Origin: JAFEDN01 sp963832945
Lineage (GTDB): Bacteria; Pseudomonadota; Gammaproteobacteria; Coxiellales; Coxiellaceae
Assembly: GCA_963832945.1 (NCBI GenBank)
Contig: CAWHVV010000004.1
Span: 62,001 to 126,000 of the forward strand
Direction of reading: 5' to 3'
Length of the DNA: 64,000 nucleotides
Part shown: piece by piece, positions 46,044 through 56,514 of the stretch
How the letters are laid out: every line of letters starts with the position of its first letter
How positions within the stretch are numbered: the stretch's first letter is position 1
Made by a program: the position numbers and the translations under genes
Notes under the pieces: generated by a model
Seen by the model: only the letters and a program-made list of their open reading frames with translations
Told to the model about the DNA's origin: nothing
The model's database searches: none

Positions 46044-47205
46044 ACAGTTTTCGAAGAAATTTTTCCACGGAGTTATTATCGTCATTATAATTATGCTCAT
46101 CCTCGCGATTATCGGTATTGGTTACCGGATGATTGAATTTAGAAAATTGCGACGAGTGACTAACCGTCAGGCGTCGATTAATGTCGCAGTGATTAAGGCC
46201 GCTGCCGAATCTGTCAATGAAGAAATTGTGTTGCCGGGAAATGTAACGGCGTGGCACGACGCGACCATTTATGCGCGAACCAATGGCTATCTGACCCGGT
46301 GGATGGTCGATATCGGTGCGCATGTGCACACCGGCGATCTGTTAGCGCTTATCTCCGCACCTGAGGTGGACGCTCAATTGCGCCAGACAGAAGCCGATTT
46401 AGTTACCGCGCAAGCGAATTATTATATCGCGCACACGACTGCGGATCGATGGAGAAATTTATTAAAAACAGATTCGGTTTCAAAGCAGGAAACTGAAGAG
46501 AAAATCAGCAGTGAAAAAGCCACCGCGGCCATCGTTAATTCAACTCGGGCAAATCGCGACCGGTTGCGCGAGCTGGTTAGTTATGAGCGGGTGATTGCTC
46601 CTTTCGATGGCGTGATTATGTCCCGCAACACGGATATTGGCCGGTTAATTAATGCGGGGAGCAGCGGCGCCGTGCCGCTTTTTCGTCTGGTGCAATCGGA
46701 TCGTTTACGGGTTTACATTAGAATTCCGCAATTTTATTCCGCAAAAATTGTGCCTCATTTTACGGCTAAACTGTATTTTACCGAACATCCTGACCAGACG
46801 TATACCGCCAAATTACTGGATACCGCGAAGGCGATTGATCCTAATGATCGTACTTTGTTAGCGGAATTTGCGATAGATAATGCTCATTATCAATTATTGG
46901 CCGGTGGTTACACCGAAACCCACCTGATCATTCCTGTGAATAAGCATGCGGTGCGTTTGCCGGTGAATACACTTATTTTTCGATCCAAAGGAATGCAGGT
47001 AGCCACTATTGACGGGGACAGCAAGGCTCTGCTCAAACCGATTACGATTGGACGTGATTTTGGCGACAGTGTTGAAGTCGTCTCCGGTCTCAATTCCGGC
47101 GAATCTGTTATAGTGAATCCGCCTGATTCGATATTTCCCGGGGAAAAAGTGCATATTGTGTCTTCACACGCCGCAAAAAAAGCTGTGAAAAGCAATTTCC
47201 GCTGA
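46024..47205 (+). CDS. RND efflux periplasmic adaptor (membrane fusion protein)
   Basis: 393 aa from ATG 46024. One N-terminal membrane anchor (VIIVIIIMLILAIIGIGYRM), then a lipoyl half-motif (ATIYARTNGYLTRWMVDIGAHVHTGDLL), a coiled-coil hairpin (about 100-165) and beta-barrel domains. It links the pump to the outer-membrane channel. Its last codons, AGC AAT TTC CGC TGA, are the terminal repeat of MITE copy I, so the element provides the C-terminus SNFR and the stop. Confidence 0.92.
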   Translation: MKPQAGKQFSKKFFHGVIIVIIIMLILAIIGIGYRMIEFRKLRRVTNRQASINVAVIKAAAESVNEEIVLPGNVTAWHDATIYARTNGYLTRWMVDIGAHVHTGDLLALISAPEVDAQLRQTEADLVTAQANYYIAHTTADRWRNLLKTDSVSKQETEEKISSEKATAAIVNSTRANRDRLRELVSYERVIAPFDGVIMSRNTDIGRLINAGSSGAVPLFRLVQSDRLRVYIRIPQFYSAKIVPHFTAKLYFTEHPDQTYTAKLLDTAKAIDPNDRTLLAEFAIDNAHYQLLAGGYTETHLIIPVNKHAVRLPVNTLIFRSKGMQVATIDGDSKALLKPITIGRDFGDSVEVVSGLNSGESVIVNPPDSIFPGEKVHIVSSHAAKKAVKSNFR

Positions 47206-47397
47206 GTACAGCGAAAATTGCTTCCTGTTTTTATCCTGCGCTCGGCGGAGCCGATGCTCGGAATGAAGGGGGAGACGCTCCGCTCTCTCCCCCTTCGAAC
47301 CCCCATCGGGTAAGGGAAATTTTCTACGAAAATTATTTTTTTATAAAGGTGATTTATTTTATTAAATCAAATAGTTAAATCTCACCGGAAATTGCTG
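47190..47397 (+). mobile_element. Hairpin repeat (MITE-like), copy I, full length, inside the efflux operon
   Basis: Left end AAGCAATTTCCGCTGAGTAC, core with a tip GACGCTCCGCTCTC, the TTTTCTACGAAAATTAT hairpin, and right end CTCACCGGAAATTGCTG. No exact 9-bp duplication flanks it (AGCTGTGAA left, AAGAATGTA right), so it is older than copy K. Its left end overlaps the adaptor stop codon and its right end contains the TTG (47392) that opens the channel gene. Confidence 0.9.
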
Positions 47398-48840
47398 AAG
47401 AATGTACTGATTTCGCTTTCGCTGGTGATAATGCTCTGCGGATGTTCGTTCGCGCCACCGTATCGGCGGCCTCCGCTGGAGGTTCCGTCTGCTTATAAAG
47501 AGAGTGGTCTTTGGCTTCGGGCCAATCCCGGCAGCGCGGCCCTGGATCGCGGCCCCTGGTGGATGATGTACGGGGATTCTGTGCTCAATGAGCTTGAAGC
47601 GCAGGTCGCGGTCAATAATCAAAATTTGCAGTCAGCGCTTGCCCGGTATGAGGAAGCCCGCGCCATATTAGCGGAGCAGCGTTCGGCATTATTTCCCAGT
47701 ATTATTGGCGTGTTTAATCTTAACCGTCAACATACATCGAAAAATGTAGCCAATCCGTTGAGTGTTCGCCTTTATAACGATATTTTACTGTCGATGAATC
47801 TCACGTATGAACTCGACGTTTGGGGGCGTGTGCGTAATTCAGTCGCAGCGGCAAAAAGTCTTGCCGAAGCCAGCGCCGCCGATCTGGCAACCATCGATCT
47901 GAGTTTGCGCGCCGAATTGGCCAGCGATTATTTTACCTTGCGGGGTGATGACGCCACCCTGGAGGTGCTGGATACCATTGTCGGCGTTTATGAAAAAGTG
48001 CTTTATTTAACGCGTCAGCGTTACAAAGGTGGTGCGGTTTCCGTTTCGGATGTCGATCAGGCTATTAACCAGCTCAATACCGCCAAAACATTGGCTGCGG
48101 ATACGCGACTGCAACGCGCGCAACTGGAACACGCGATTGCCGTATTAATGGGGCATCCTCCCGCTACGTTTACTATAAAAAAAGCGCCATTTAAGCCCAA
48201 ATGGGTGACTATCGCTCCCGATCTGCCTTCGACATTACTGGAGCGCAGGCCTGACGTGGCCGAAGCCGAATTGCGAGTGCAGGCGGCGAATTTCCAGATC
48301 GGCGTAGCGCGGGCCGCGTTTTTTCCCGCGTTCAACTTATCCGCCGCTCTGGGATTTGAAAGCGCCACCTTTGGCAAGCTATTTAAAGGCTCCAGTCTGG
48401 TCTGGGCGCTGGGACCGACGACGTCTTCCGCGTTATTAAATAACGGCAGCATGCCGCTCATTACCCAAACCATATTTGATGGCGGCAGATTAATTGCATT
48501 ATCGCGGCAAGCCTCCGCCCAATATTTTGAGGCAGTGGCGAATTACCGTCAGACGGTGCTGACGGCATACCGTGAAGTGGAAGACAATCTGGTGGCGATC
48601 CGCCGGCTGGATCAGGAAAACCGCACGGAAACCATCGCAGCCATGGCCGCGAATCGGGCCTTCAACCAGGCCATGTATCGTTATAAAGACGGTTTAACCA
48701 CTTATCTGGATGTCTACATCATTCAAAATACCGCCCTGCAGGCCCAATTATCGACGATTGATATCCGGGTTCGGCGTCATCTGGCCAGTATTGCGCTGAT
48801 TAAGGCCCTGGGCGGCGGGTATCAGTATTGTCAGCCTTAA
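47392..48840 (+). CDS. RND outer-membrane efflux lipoprotein (NodT/OprM family)
   Basis: 482 aa. Lipoprotein signal MLKNVLISLSLVIMLCGC with lipobox cysteine 18. Two outer-membrane-efflux repeats are evident, with PWWMMYGDSVLNELEAQV early and the LLERRPDVAEAELRVQAANFQIGVARAAFFP motif in the middle. The only in-frame start that keeps the whole signal peptide is TTG at 47392, inside the right terminal repeat of copy I; a stop lies at 47350. No good Shine-Dalgarno is present, so translation may be weak, or coupled through the repeat's structure. Confidence 0.9.
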   Translation: MLKNVLISLSLVIMLCGCSFAPPYRRPPLEVPSAYKESGLWLRANPGSAALDRGPWWMMYGDSVLNELEAQVAVNNQNLQSALARYEEARAILAEQRSALFPSIIGVFNLNRQHTSKNVANPLSVRLYNDILLSMNLTYELDVWGRVRNSVAAAKSLAEASAADLATIDLSLRAELASDYFTLRGDDATLEVLDTIVGVYEKVLYLTRQRYKGGAVSVSDVDQAINQLNTAKTLAADTRLQRAQLEHAIAVLMGHPPATFTIKKAPFKPKWVTIAPDLPSTLLERRPDVAEAELRVQAANFQIGVARAAFFPAFNLSAALGFESATFGKLFKGSSLVWALGPTTSSALLNNGSMPLITQTIFDGGRLIALSRQASAQYFEAVANYRQTVLTAYREVEDNLVAIRRLDQENRTETIAAMAANRAFNQAMYRYKDGLTTYLDVYIIQNTALQAQLSTIDIRVRRHLASIALIKALGGGYQYCQP

Positions 48841-48934
48841 AATAGTCTATAAAAACAAGATATTATCCTTCCTAATATCCCCTTAATATTAACCTTCTAT
48901 AATATTTTCAATTACATAGAAAATCGGAATTATT

Positions 48935-50633
48935 ATGCATAATATTTCAGAAGAACTACAACGCCGTATTAAGAGTTATATAAAAAAGCAAGATTTAAGA
49001 TCTTCAAAACATGAATTATTTTTTGATATAAAGAAATTATTTTCGCAAAAAAAGCTTTGTGTGACGACTTTGGTCAACGCTATTGCTAATCTTGATGAAA
49101 GGATTCGTAAAAATATTTTTAAACAACGAATCGGATTTGATGTAAATAGCGAACCCGCTGATCTCGTGAGATGTCTTTTTGCAGAACTGGGCATTGACCT
49201 TTCGCGAGCTGAGATGACTGCAATTATTGACAGAGGTATAGATCAAAATAATCGAAAAATTATTAATAAAAAACTTCATCAACATCTAAAAGATTTTGAA
49301 TATGATACGCAGCGGCAGGAAAATCTTGAATTGGAAATCACGCAATCATTTTTATCAATTGAAGAAAAGAAAAAATCTCCATCGGACAAGAGGGAAAGGT
49401 TCTCCCGGTTATTAAGATATATAGCAAAAATTTATCCAAATTATTTGCCAATTTATTTGGAATCTCTACATCGAGCATGCAAGCCTGATGACTCGAAAAT
49501 CCAGAATGACTTAATTAAATTTTTAGATGATCAACCTTCTCCGGAAAATTTATCAGTATCGAAAGTCGTCGTGAATGCTTTATTTTCCAGTAATCTGGCA
49601 ACTCGTGTTGTGGAAAAAAGACCAGAGTATTTTTTCAGAATCATACCAACAATGCAGGCAAGGACATATCAAAATCTTTCTATAGAAACTAAAGCATCTA
49701 TCCAGAAGAAACGAATATTTGCAAGCAATAAGCAAAAAGATTCAAAGGCCAAACGGCTAGTTGAAATCATTAAAGATACTAATAAACGATTGGATAGTAG
49801 GCGTTACAAGCCTGCTCTTCAGGAACTTAAATCACAAATAGAGTCTGCTGATGGAAAATCGTTTACCTATAAAAACTTGTTCGATTTTAAAGACTCAAAA
49901 GGAATTACATATTCTCAACTAGGGATGCACGTGATGAAGATATTCTCATAAGCGAATGCATAAAGAATATAGAACTAGTTTTAGCAAACTATACTGATCC
50001 CACTATCAGGCTGCGGGAACTGTTGGATTTTAATGAAAGAGTAGAAGCGGAAGCCTCTTATCAGGATGAATTATTAACGCAGGCTCTCGATATAAAAGAC
50101 AAAAATGATATTATTTATTCGCCAACAGGTGTAGCGATAATCACTTTGACGAATCCTGAAAGTAAGGAACTAAAAGCGAAGATAAATTAATTGCCCGAGA
50201 AAATCCCTGATAGCCGCACTCAGATAATCGAAGCCAGAATAGCAGTTGATACCTCTAAAGAATTTGAAGATATATAAAAAAGCACTATCTGATAAATATA
50301 AGGAATTCAAAATCCTGACACACAAAAAAGTCCAATCCAAATTATGGGCTAAAACGTAATGAACTCAATCCATTACATGATGAGGTTATTAAGTTTACCC
50401 AACGTGTTTTTCATGTATTAGAGAAAGAAAATAAACACATACCTGTATTAGAGCAAGAAAATAAACGCATACCTGACGATATCCGGAAAAGAATAAAAAG
50501 AATAGATCAACTGGTCTGGAGTAAATATGACGAAATTTTAATTGAGTATTTGGGTTGGCCTCTTACCCCTCCTATTGAAATTGATGATCCCAAACACTTA
50601 AATATCGAGCTTAATAAGGCTAGATGGGATTAA
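48935..50633 (+). pseudogene. Large orphan gene, broken by several frameshifts (5' part)
   Basis: The frame is intact for 338 codons (to 49951): helical and charged, with the end carrying ALQELKSQIESADGKSFTYKNLFDFKDSKGITYSQLG. It then breaks. Coding continues in other frames: DEDILISECIKNIELVLANY...ALDIKDKNDIIYSPTGVAIITLTNP, then ALSDKYKEFKILTHKKVQSK, then NELNPLHDEVIKFTQRV...ELNKARWD. The FDFKDSKGITYS and LDIKDKNDIIYS stretches look like repeats of one motif. Function is unknown, with no match to known effectors. MITE copy J starts 2 bp after the last stop. Confidence 0.6.
50415..50474 (+). repeat. Tandem 30-bp duplication
   Basis: Two adjacent 30-bp units (50415-50444 and 50445-50474), 28 of 30 bases identical. 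In frame they read VLEKENKHIP and VLEQENKRIP. They lie in the broken gene and indicate recent slippage duplication, possibly from when it was still coding. Confidence 0.85.
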
Positions 50634-50635
50634 CC

Positions 50636-50840
50636 CAGGAATTCCCGGTGAATTTTAACTATTTGATTTAACAAATTAAATCACCCTTATAAAAAAATAA
50701 TTTTCGTAGAAAATTATCCCCGCGATAGGGGATCGCAAGGGGGAAGAATCGCGATTCTCCCCCTTCATTCCGAGCATCGGCTCCGCCGAGCGCAGGATAA
50801 AACAGGAAGCAATTTTCGCTGTACTCAGCGGGAATTGCTG
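50636..50840 (-). mobile_element. Hairpin repeat (MITE-like), copy J, full length
   Basis: Complete copy, reverse orientation, with CAGGAATTCCCGGTG at the left and CGGGAATTGCTG at the right. The flanks GGATTAACC (50627-50635) and GTCTTAACC (50841-50849) match at 7 of 9 bases, a decayed target duplication of the same length as that of copy K. The insertion separates two halves of a degraded large gene. Confidence 0.9.
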
Positions 50841-50868
50841 GTCTTAACCCAAACCAGTTTACAAATAA

Positions 50869-53173
50869 TTGTCGATGAGTATGCGGAGAAAAAACCTGAC
50901 CTTAACAGACTCGAAGAACCTACTTAATATTCTATCTAATTCTGATCATGATAGTATTAAGCATTTAAACCACATTCTTCAAGAAACTCCTTCTACTACC
51001 AATGATGAATTTTTCACAGATCCCCAGAATCATATTGCTGCAAGAATAACGGGGACAGGCAATACCGCACATGGTAAAAAACGCGGCGCCGATAAGCAGG
51101 CTCAACGTTACATATGGACAACTAAATTGACATCCAGAAATGAAATTTTACCAATCCCCGGGAAATCGCCTGAATTAAGAGTTCCTTCAATACATGCAGG
51201 TAAACACAAGCATCCGACCTACGCCCATCTGTTCCCACGATATACGATCTTTTGAATATATGTTGAACCAGAACAGAATTCTAAGGATTTTGTGGATAAA
51301 CGGGTAGAAGAAATAACAAGATCCAACCATTTTAGAATCCCGATATAAGCGAGAGGGGGTTTGGTATTGTAATTACTATTTCGCACAAAACAAAAAATTA
51401 CTGGGGTATTTGGGGACTCCTGTTACCGTTACCATTCCTTTAAAAGAGGTAGAACGATATAAAAGTCAGCTCAACAACAAGAATCTGAAAGAAGAGAACA
51501 AGTATGAAAACGATAAGCTCCCTACGTCTCCTAATACGGAAAATTTCAAAACAACTTCGGGGAGTCCACTGACGAATTTTGTAAATACATTATCGAAAAA
51601 GCAGGAGTGCGCTTTAAGGAAACGTTTGCTCTTGAAGATAATGTTGATAAATTAAAAGAATTATTCGACGATTACCCAGGTGGAGAACCACGAACGTACC
51701 GGCTTTTAACATCGTTTCCGCTTTTCTTTGCGAAGAAAGAACGCTTGCATGCGGATTCCATTTTAAAGTCGGCGCATATCTATAATAGAATGAAATTACA
51801 CGCTCACGATCACACGGTTTGTGTATGTTCAGTCAATACCCGTAAATAACTCGGGATTGAGATTATCGTTGTCTATCAATAAAGTTCTCTTTCCTTCTGT
51901 CGCGGAAGCCGCATTAATGTCGGAGATGGCTGTATTAAATACCCTGCGGCAAACTCTCAAGCCGATCTCGAGTGTCGATAAAGATATCGGCTCATTGTAT
52001 AAAAAAGCGGAAAACCTATATCGTCGATTTTTAAACAATAATCCGCAAGGCGACGTTTATTTTCATAAATCTCCTGAAGGCAAAAAAGTAATAAAACTTC
52101 TCCAGAAATTTAGAAGCGGTTACGCTGGAAAGTTATCATCGAAGGCATTGGCGGCAGCGTCTCTATCTGCGAATCGTAAAGAGCTGGATATCAAGCAGTT
52201 GGTAGAGCATGCGGTAAAGGTTATGTTTGTACACAATAAACATCTGGACTTGGCCTATGGCCGCTTAATTCAGGCAATGACCTGCTTTTTAGATATGTGT
52301 GCATTAGGCTGTAAAAGTGGTAATGAGCGCTATGGAATGATCAGTGGGCGTGAAAAGGTTTTCTCGGGCATGATGTTGAAAGAAATTGAAGACTACTCGA
52401 AAGAAGAGCTTGCTATATTGGCGGCATTACGTGGATTATCTAATGCTGGAAATTCTATAGATAGTGGATTAGATGCTCTAATCAGTCCACTTGCCACCGC
52501 CTACAGCGTCCACCATGCTGCGGGTATTAGTAATGCGAGCACTCTTAATGACCAGGGACCCTCAAAAATTATTCCTACCACAAACTTTTTACAAGGCTTT
52601 CATACTAATAGAGCAGAAGATCCTGAATTAAGTTTGTGTGCTGACGAGGCTGAGGAAATGCAGCCACAGAATAAAAACAGCGATGTGTTTGGAACGTTGA
52701 AAAGAATGGCTGGTAAAAAAATTGCTGATAATAATAGGGTCGTGCAAGAGAAGCCAGTATTGACCCTGAATATTATGAAAACGGAAAACCAGAACGTGGA
52801 GGGAGCGACTAATCCTGTAGTGCCGTCCCAGCCGAAAAGCCATGGCACGATTACCCTAAAGGAGAGTAAGATATCGGCCAACGATCCAGAAGGTACCAAA
52901 GACGAGAGACAGATTTACCAACCGATCATTCCTGAATCCAAAGAAAAATCATCTGAGAAATCCATGGAACAAACCATTCCACCTCTGCGTAAACCGTTCG
53001 AACCACCTTTTCGTAAACCGTTCGAACCAACTTTTTCTAAAAAGTTCGAACCACCGAAATTCAGTAATAGTTCTGTGATATTAATGTCTAAGAACAGGCA
53101 AAATGGGTCTGCTAAGAAGATCGATTCTGTGTTCAATGGAACACCTGTGACATTCATGCCACAAAGCAGTTAA
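50869..53173 (+). pseudogene. Large orphan gene, broken by several frameshifts and stops (3' part)
   Basis: Coding can be followed in four or more frames: NLLNILSNSDHDSIKHL... to an in-frame TGA near 51253, on through VEPEQNSKDFVDKRVEEI, then KREGVWYCNYYFAQNKK...SKKQE, then RFKETFALEDNVDKLKELFDDYPGG..., and lastly a long open stretch (about 51850-53173, about 440 codons). That stretch is helical at first, with a Pro/Phe/Lys repeat tail. If MITE J is removed, this part adjoins the 5' part, so both may be one ancestral gene of about 4.2 kb. The last stretch could still be translated alone. Family unknown. Confidence 0.55.
52988..53055 (+). repeat. Short tandem repeats coding (R/S)KPFEP(P/T)F
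   Basis: Units of 24 bp reading RKPFEPPF, RKPFEPTF and SKKFEPPK, the last more divergent. They make a proline-rich linker-like tail in the final open stretch of the degraded gene. Confidence 0.8.
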
Positions 53174-53413
53174 AGCCCAGACACAAAAATATACCCAGAA
53201 TAATGGATACTTCCGGCCCTCTGATACGTCGTGAACTTCGGCGGGGCCGAAAATTCGAAATGATCCTCCTCCGATGATATTTTATGAATATTTAATACTT
53301 ATTATTCTCAATATCGCCAGGATTATATCGTGATTTTGTTTAATATTTTGACAAATATTTTCCGATAGGCTAGATTTAAGGTAGTGAAATTGGATGAATA
53401 TAGGAGAAAAATT

Positions 53414-53641
53414 ATGCTTAACAAGAATATAATACAGGGAAAGTGGAAAGAAGTTAAAGGAAAATTGCATCAACAATGGGGCAATATCACTGATGATGAA
53501 GTCTCTAAAATGAAAGGATCTTATGAGGAACTCGCAGGAATATTACAGAAAAAATACGGATATGACGAAAGACGCTCTGAGAAGGAAATTGAAACTTTTG
53601 TAAAGAAAAATCATTGGGATGAAAGCGGCAGAACTCATTAA
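53414..53641 (+). CDS. CsbD-family stress-response protein
   Basis: 75 aa from ATG 53414, with TAGGAGAAAA upstream; an in-frame start at 53384 lacks this. IIQGKWKEVKGKLHQQWGNITDDEVSKMKGSYEELAGILQKKYG is the CsbD helical repeat. The family is abundant, cytosolic and induced in stationary or general stress in other bacteria; the function is unclear. A 7-bp hairpin (TTGCCGG/CCGGCAA) and a small membrane peptide gene follow, a common pairing for such genes. Confidence 0.93.
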   Translation: MLNKNIIQGKWKEVKGKLHQQWGNITDDEVSKMKGSYEELAGILQKKYGYDERRSEKEIETFVKKNHWDESGRTH

Positions 53642-53736
53642 GTCGAGACTCGAAAATTGTCCAATTGAAAAATTGCTATTGCCGGGATAGTTTATTCCGG
53701 CAAGGCGATTTCTCGGGATAATAAAGGAAAAAAATC

Positions 53737-53901
53737 ATGAAATATTTAATTGCCTGGATTTTAGGAGTTCCCATTGGAATTTTAGTGATAATATGGATTA
53801 TTTTTCATGTGATAACCGACATTTCTAGAACAAAAAAAGAACTTTTTGCAATTAAGGGCGTCGGCGTAGCCGACATCGAGAGTGGGCGGTGGATTGTGTA
53901 G
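53737..53901 (+). pseudogene. Small membrane peptide gene interrupted by the IS at its last codons
   Basis: An ATG with AAAGGAAAAAAA upstream encodes MKYLIAWILGVPIGILVII and then WIIFHVI before running into the insertion sequence; as it stands it ends at 53901 after 54 codons. Removing the IS and one copy of the TGATAA duplication gives ...CAT GTG ATA AAA TAA, a 27-residue single-span peptide. Only the final Lys and stop were displaced, so a fused product is likely. Peptides of this kind often accompany csbD-like stress genes. Confidence 0.6.
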
Positions 53902-55886
53902 AGGGCAGATAAAAAATATGTTATTTTCCGTTTAGTTAACCGCCAAACGGAGTTATTATGGAAATGGTTGGAGAAGAAATCAAAACACTGTCCATGGATC
54001 ATCACGGATTAGTGGCTGCGGCCTGAGGATTTAGGTGCCAGAGAAGATTGATAAATTTTATGTGACCAGCATCTCCTCATTATTCCGTTGAATCAAACCA
54101 TACATCTGGCAAGCCGTCTCTCCAAATAAACCAATAATTTTTTTTCTCAGTTCATTCAAATTAGTGATCACTTCCTTAAAAGATTTAATCATTGATTCCC
54201 GATAAATTCGAATAATATGAATGCCTTCCATAATCTGAAAAATCCATCGCATCGTCGGGTTCTGAATTTTTTTATTCAGTTGATTGGGCAAGGTCTCATT
54301 TTTTTCTTTTAATCTTTAGCGCAACTTATACTGCGCTATATTGTATATCATTAAGCACAATGTCATTACCATCATCAACGCTTCAATTCTTTTTGGCGAT
54401 TTTAAAAAAATAGAATCCACCATAAACCATGGGTCTTTGATAAAACGAAATCCACCTTCTACATTTTGCTGTTCCTTGTATTCGCATAACATTTTCTGAT
54501 TAGAAAAATTCTCTTTGTCCAAATCATTCGTCGCTAAAATAAATCGACCTTTGCTACTCAGCAATTCCGTAATCTCTTCCTCATTCCGCGTAAATTCACT
54601 TTCAACTTTGTATCCAATCACTTTTTTCTCTTCTCCTGCCTTCGGCTTGCCACGCTGGGCATATTTCAATACAGGCAAAATCCTGCCTGTAATCACATGT
54701 AATCGATGATTCTTTTTCAGCTTCTCCAACGTTTTACGCGCATCTTCTTCACAGTCAAATATCTCATTCGATAAATGCCAGACACTCTTCTTCAACGCCT
54801 CATCTTTTCCTTTTAATTTCTTCTCCAGCGTCTTTTTCTCCCGCTCATAAGCCTGCTCTGAATATACTAATAACCAGCGTTGTTCCACATTCCCATAATG
54901 CGAAATAAACTCTGACACCCGATATCCCCTCTCCAGCTCTTCCCATTCAATTTCTTTATCAGCCTTCCGTGTCAATGTTTTCGCTTCTTTAATAGTTTCC
55001 GGCACTCGGGTTAACCATAAATAATTGCTCTGCTTTAATAATTTATCTTCCGCATACAGCGCCGAATCCGCAACCCATTTAAAATTCTTTTCTACATTCA
55101 CCTGCTTCTTAAATTCTTCGACTTTTTTGATAGTCTTCGTGAAAACTGGCTCTGTCGGAACTATTTCCATCTAACGCTTCCATAAACAATGGCATCGCAC
55201 TGGGACCGTTCACCACCAGGGATAACACCACCTGTTTTAAGTCCGGGCGATGGTCTTTTGAGTGGCCATGTCTAATTTCAATCACCCCAGCTTCTTCATT
55301 ACCTAACCCACTATCATATTCGCCATGCACCGATAAGCTCGTTGTGTCCAGGTGATTCACTGCACCCAGTAAATCATTTTCTAACGCAATTTCAAATGCA
55401 ATTTCTCCAAACAATTGACTCGAACCATACGCCGCTATTTCATCCAACGCATGGCCTAATGTATAATCAGTGATGTCTGAGGCTGAAATCGCCTCGTCTA
55501 ATAAAATTTCTACCGGCTTCGTTTCGAAAAATTGATGCGTTAGGTATAACCGCCGGTTGGTAAATCCTAATCCGTTGAGTATCATTGCCACCACCGCCTT
55601 TCCTGTCGATACAACTCTTCTTTCGTCTATTTCACCCATCCGTCTATCAATCTTCTCCGACACACCTAAATCCTTACAGACCGCAGCCACTAATCCGTGA
55701 TGATCCATGGACAGTGTTTTGATTTCTTCTCCAACCATTTCCATAATAACTCCGTTTGGCGGTTAACTAAACGGAAAATAACATATTTTTTATCTGCCCT
55801 CTACACAATCCACCGCCCACTCTCGATGTCGGCTACGCCGACGCCCTTAATTGCAAAAAGTTCTTTTTTTGTTCTAGAAATGTCGG
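53816..55886 (-). mobile_element. IS1634-type insertion sequence, rearranged, with fold-back arms
   Basis: Flanked by the 6-bp direct repeat TGATAA (53810-53815 and 55887-55892). Both ends read CCGACATTTCTAGAAC inward. The left arm (53816-54053) is a near-copy, in reverse, of the right arm (55645-55886), including the first 35 codons of the transposase; ordinary IS ends match for only 15-30 bases. The left arm joins the transposase 3' end at about 54054-54058. The element is probably dead, because its single transposase gene carries a frameshift and a nonsense codon. Confidence 0.85.
54058..55744 (-). pseudogene. IS1634-family transposase (DUF4277-type), inactivated
   Basis: The N-terminal part (55744-55109) has MEMVGEEIKTLSMDHHGLVA...RVVSTGKAVVAMILNGLGFTNRRLYL and HLDTTSLSVHGEYD with the first catalytic Asp. 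After ALDGNSSDRASFHE an extra base near 55138 shifts the frame. The next part resumes as TIKKVEEFKKQVN...FKWVADSALYAED and runs to IYNIAQYKLR, where TAA (54316-54318) most likely replaced a Gln codon. The tail LPNQLNKKIQNPTMRWIFQIMEGIHII continues in frame to 54058. No functional transposase is possible without recoding. Confidence 0.85.
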
Positions 55887-55892
55887 TGATAA

Positions 55893-56015
55893 AATAAGTT
55901 TTACTCCTTTTTAGATCGGAGAAACGCGTGGCAAGATTATAAACCCCGGTGAAGAGGACCAACAACACCGAAGTTCAATGGGCGGCTCACCAGAGTGAGC
56001 AATCCGGTTATTTAG
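55893..56015. other. Short spacer between the IS and fis, with a hairpin
   Basis: GCTCAC (55985-55990) and GTGAGC (55995-56000) make a small stem-loop just past the fis stop on the minus strand. There is no T run, so it is a weak terminator candidate at best. Nothing else is evident. Confidence 0.4.
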
Positions 56016-56330
56016 CTAATCTTTTTTCTTTTTGAACGGTAATCCATATAGTTGCATTTTTTTACGTAAAGTTCCGCGGCTCATTGCGAGTAATCGCGCG
56101 GCTTCACTTTGATTTTGACCCACGTATTGCAAGACGATTTCCAATAAAGGGGCCTCTACCTCTCCCAGCACTAACTCATAAAGATTATGAGGGGGGGTAT
56201 TTTCCAGTTGGATAAAGTACTGCCGCAGTGACTCACGAATGTGGTTACGGATAGTGCCTTGCATGGGCTGCGAGATAGGTGCTTTGGTCAATTCAGTCAA
56301 AAGACCATTGACCGTCAAGGGTTCTTTCAT
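56016..56330 (-). CDS. fis: DNA-binding protein Fis
   Basis: 104 aa, the usual length. The C-terminal helix-turn-helix is clear: LYELVLGEVEAPLLEIVLQYVGQNQSEAARLLAMSRGTLRKKMQLYGL. Fis bends DNA, shapes the nucleoid and activates stable-RNA promoters. In many gammaproteobacteria it follows dusB; here it stands alone next to an IS. GGAG precedes the ATG (read on the minus strand). Confidence 0.96.
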   Translation of the reverse strand: MKEPLTVNGLLTELTKAPISQPMQGTIRNHIRESLRQYFIQLENTPPHNLYELVLGEVEAPLLEIVLQYVGQNQSEAARLLAMSRGTLRKKMQLYGLPFKKKKD

Positions 56331-56514
56331 AAGTTTTTACTCCTTAATAATTAAAAGAAAAATCAACTAAACTATCCTTAGTTTCGCTGACTTCCATATT
56401 TTATACCGTATTTATTTAATTGCAAGCGTTTTTTCGAATTTAAAATCCCTGTATTTATTTGTTATTGAATTAATAATACTGTAATTGGCAATAACAATAA
56501 CTATGGAGATGACC

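Noticed and set aside
53805..54005. 66-codon minus-strand frame, repeated at 55697-55897 on the plus strand
   Set aside because: These are the antisense of the transposase start within the inverted arms of the IS, not genes.
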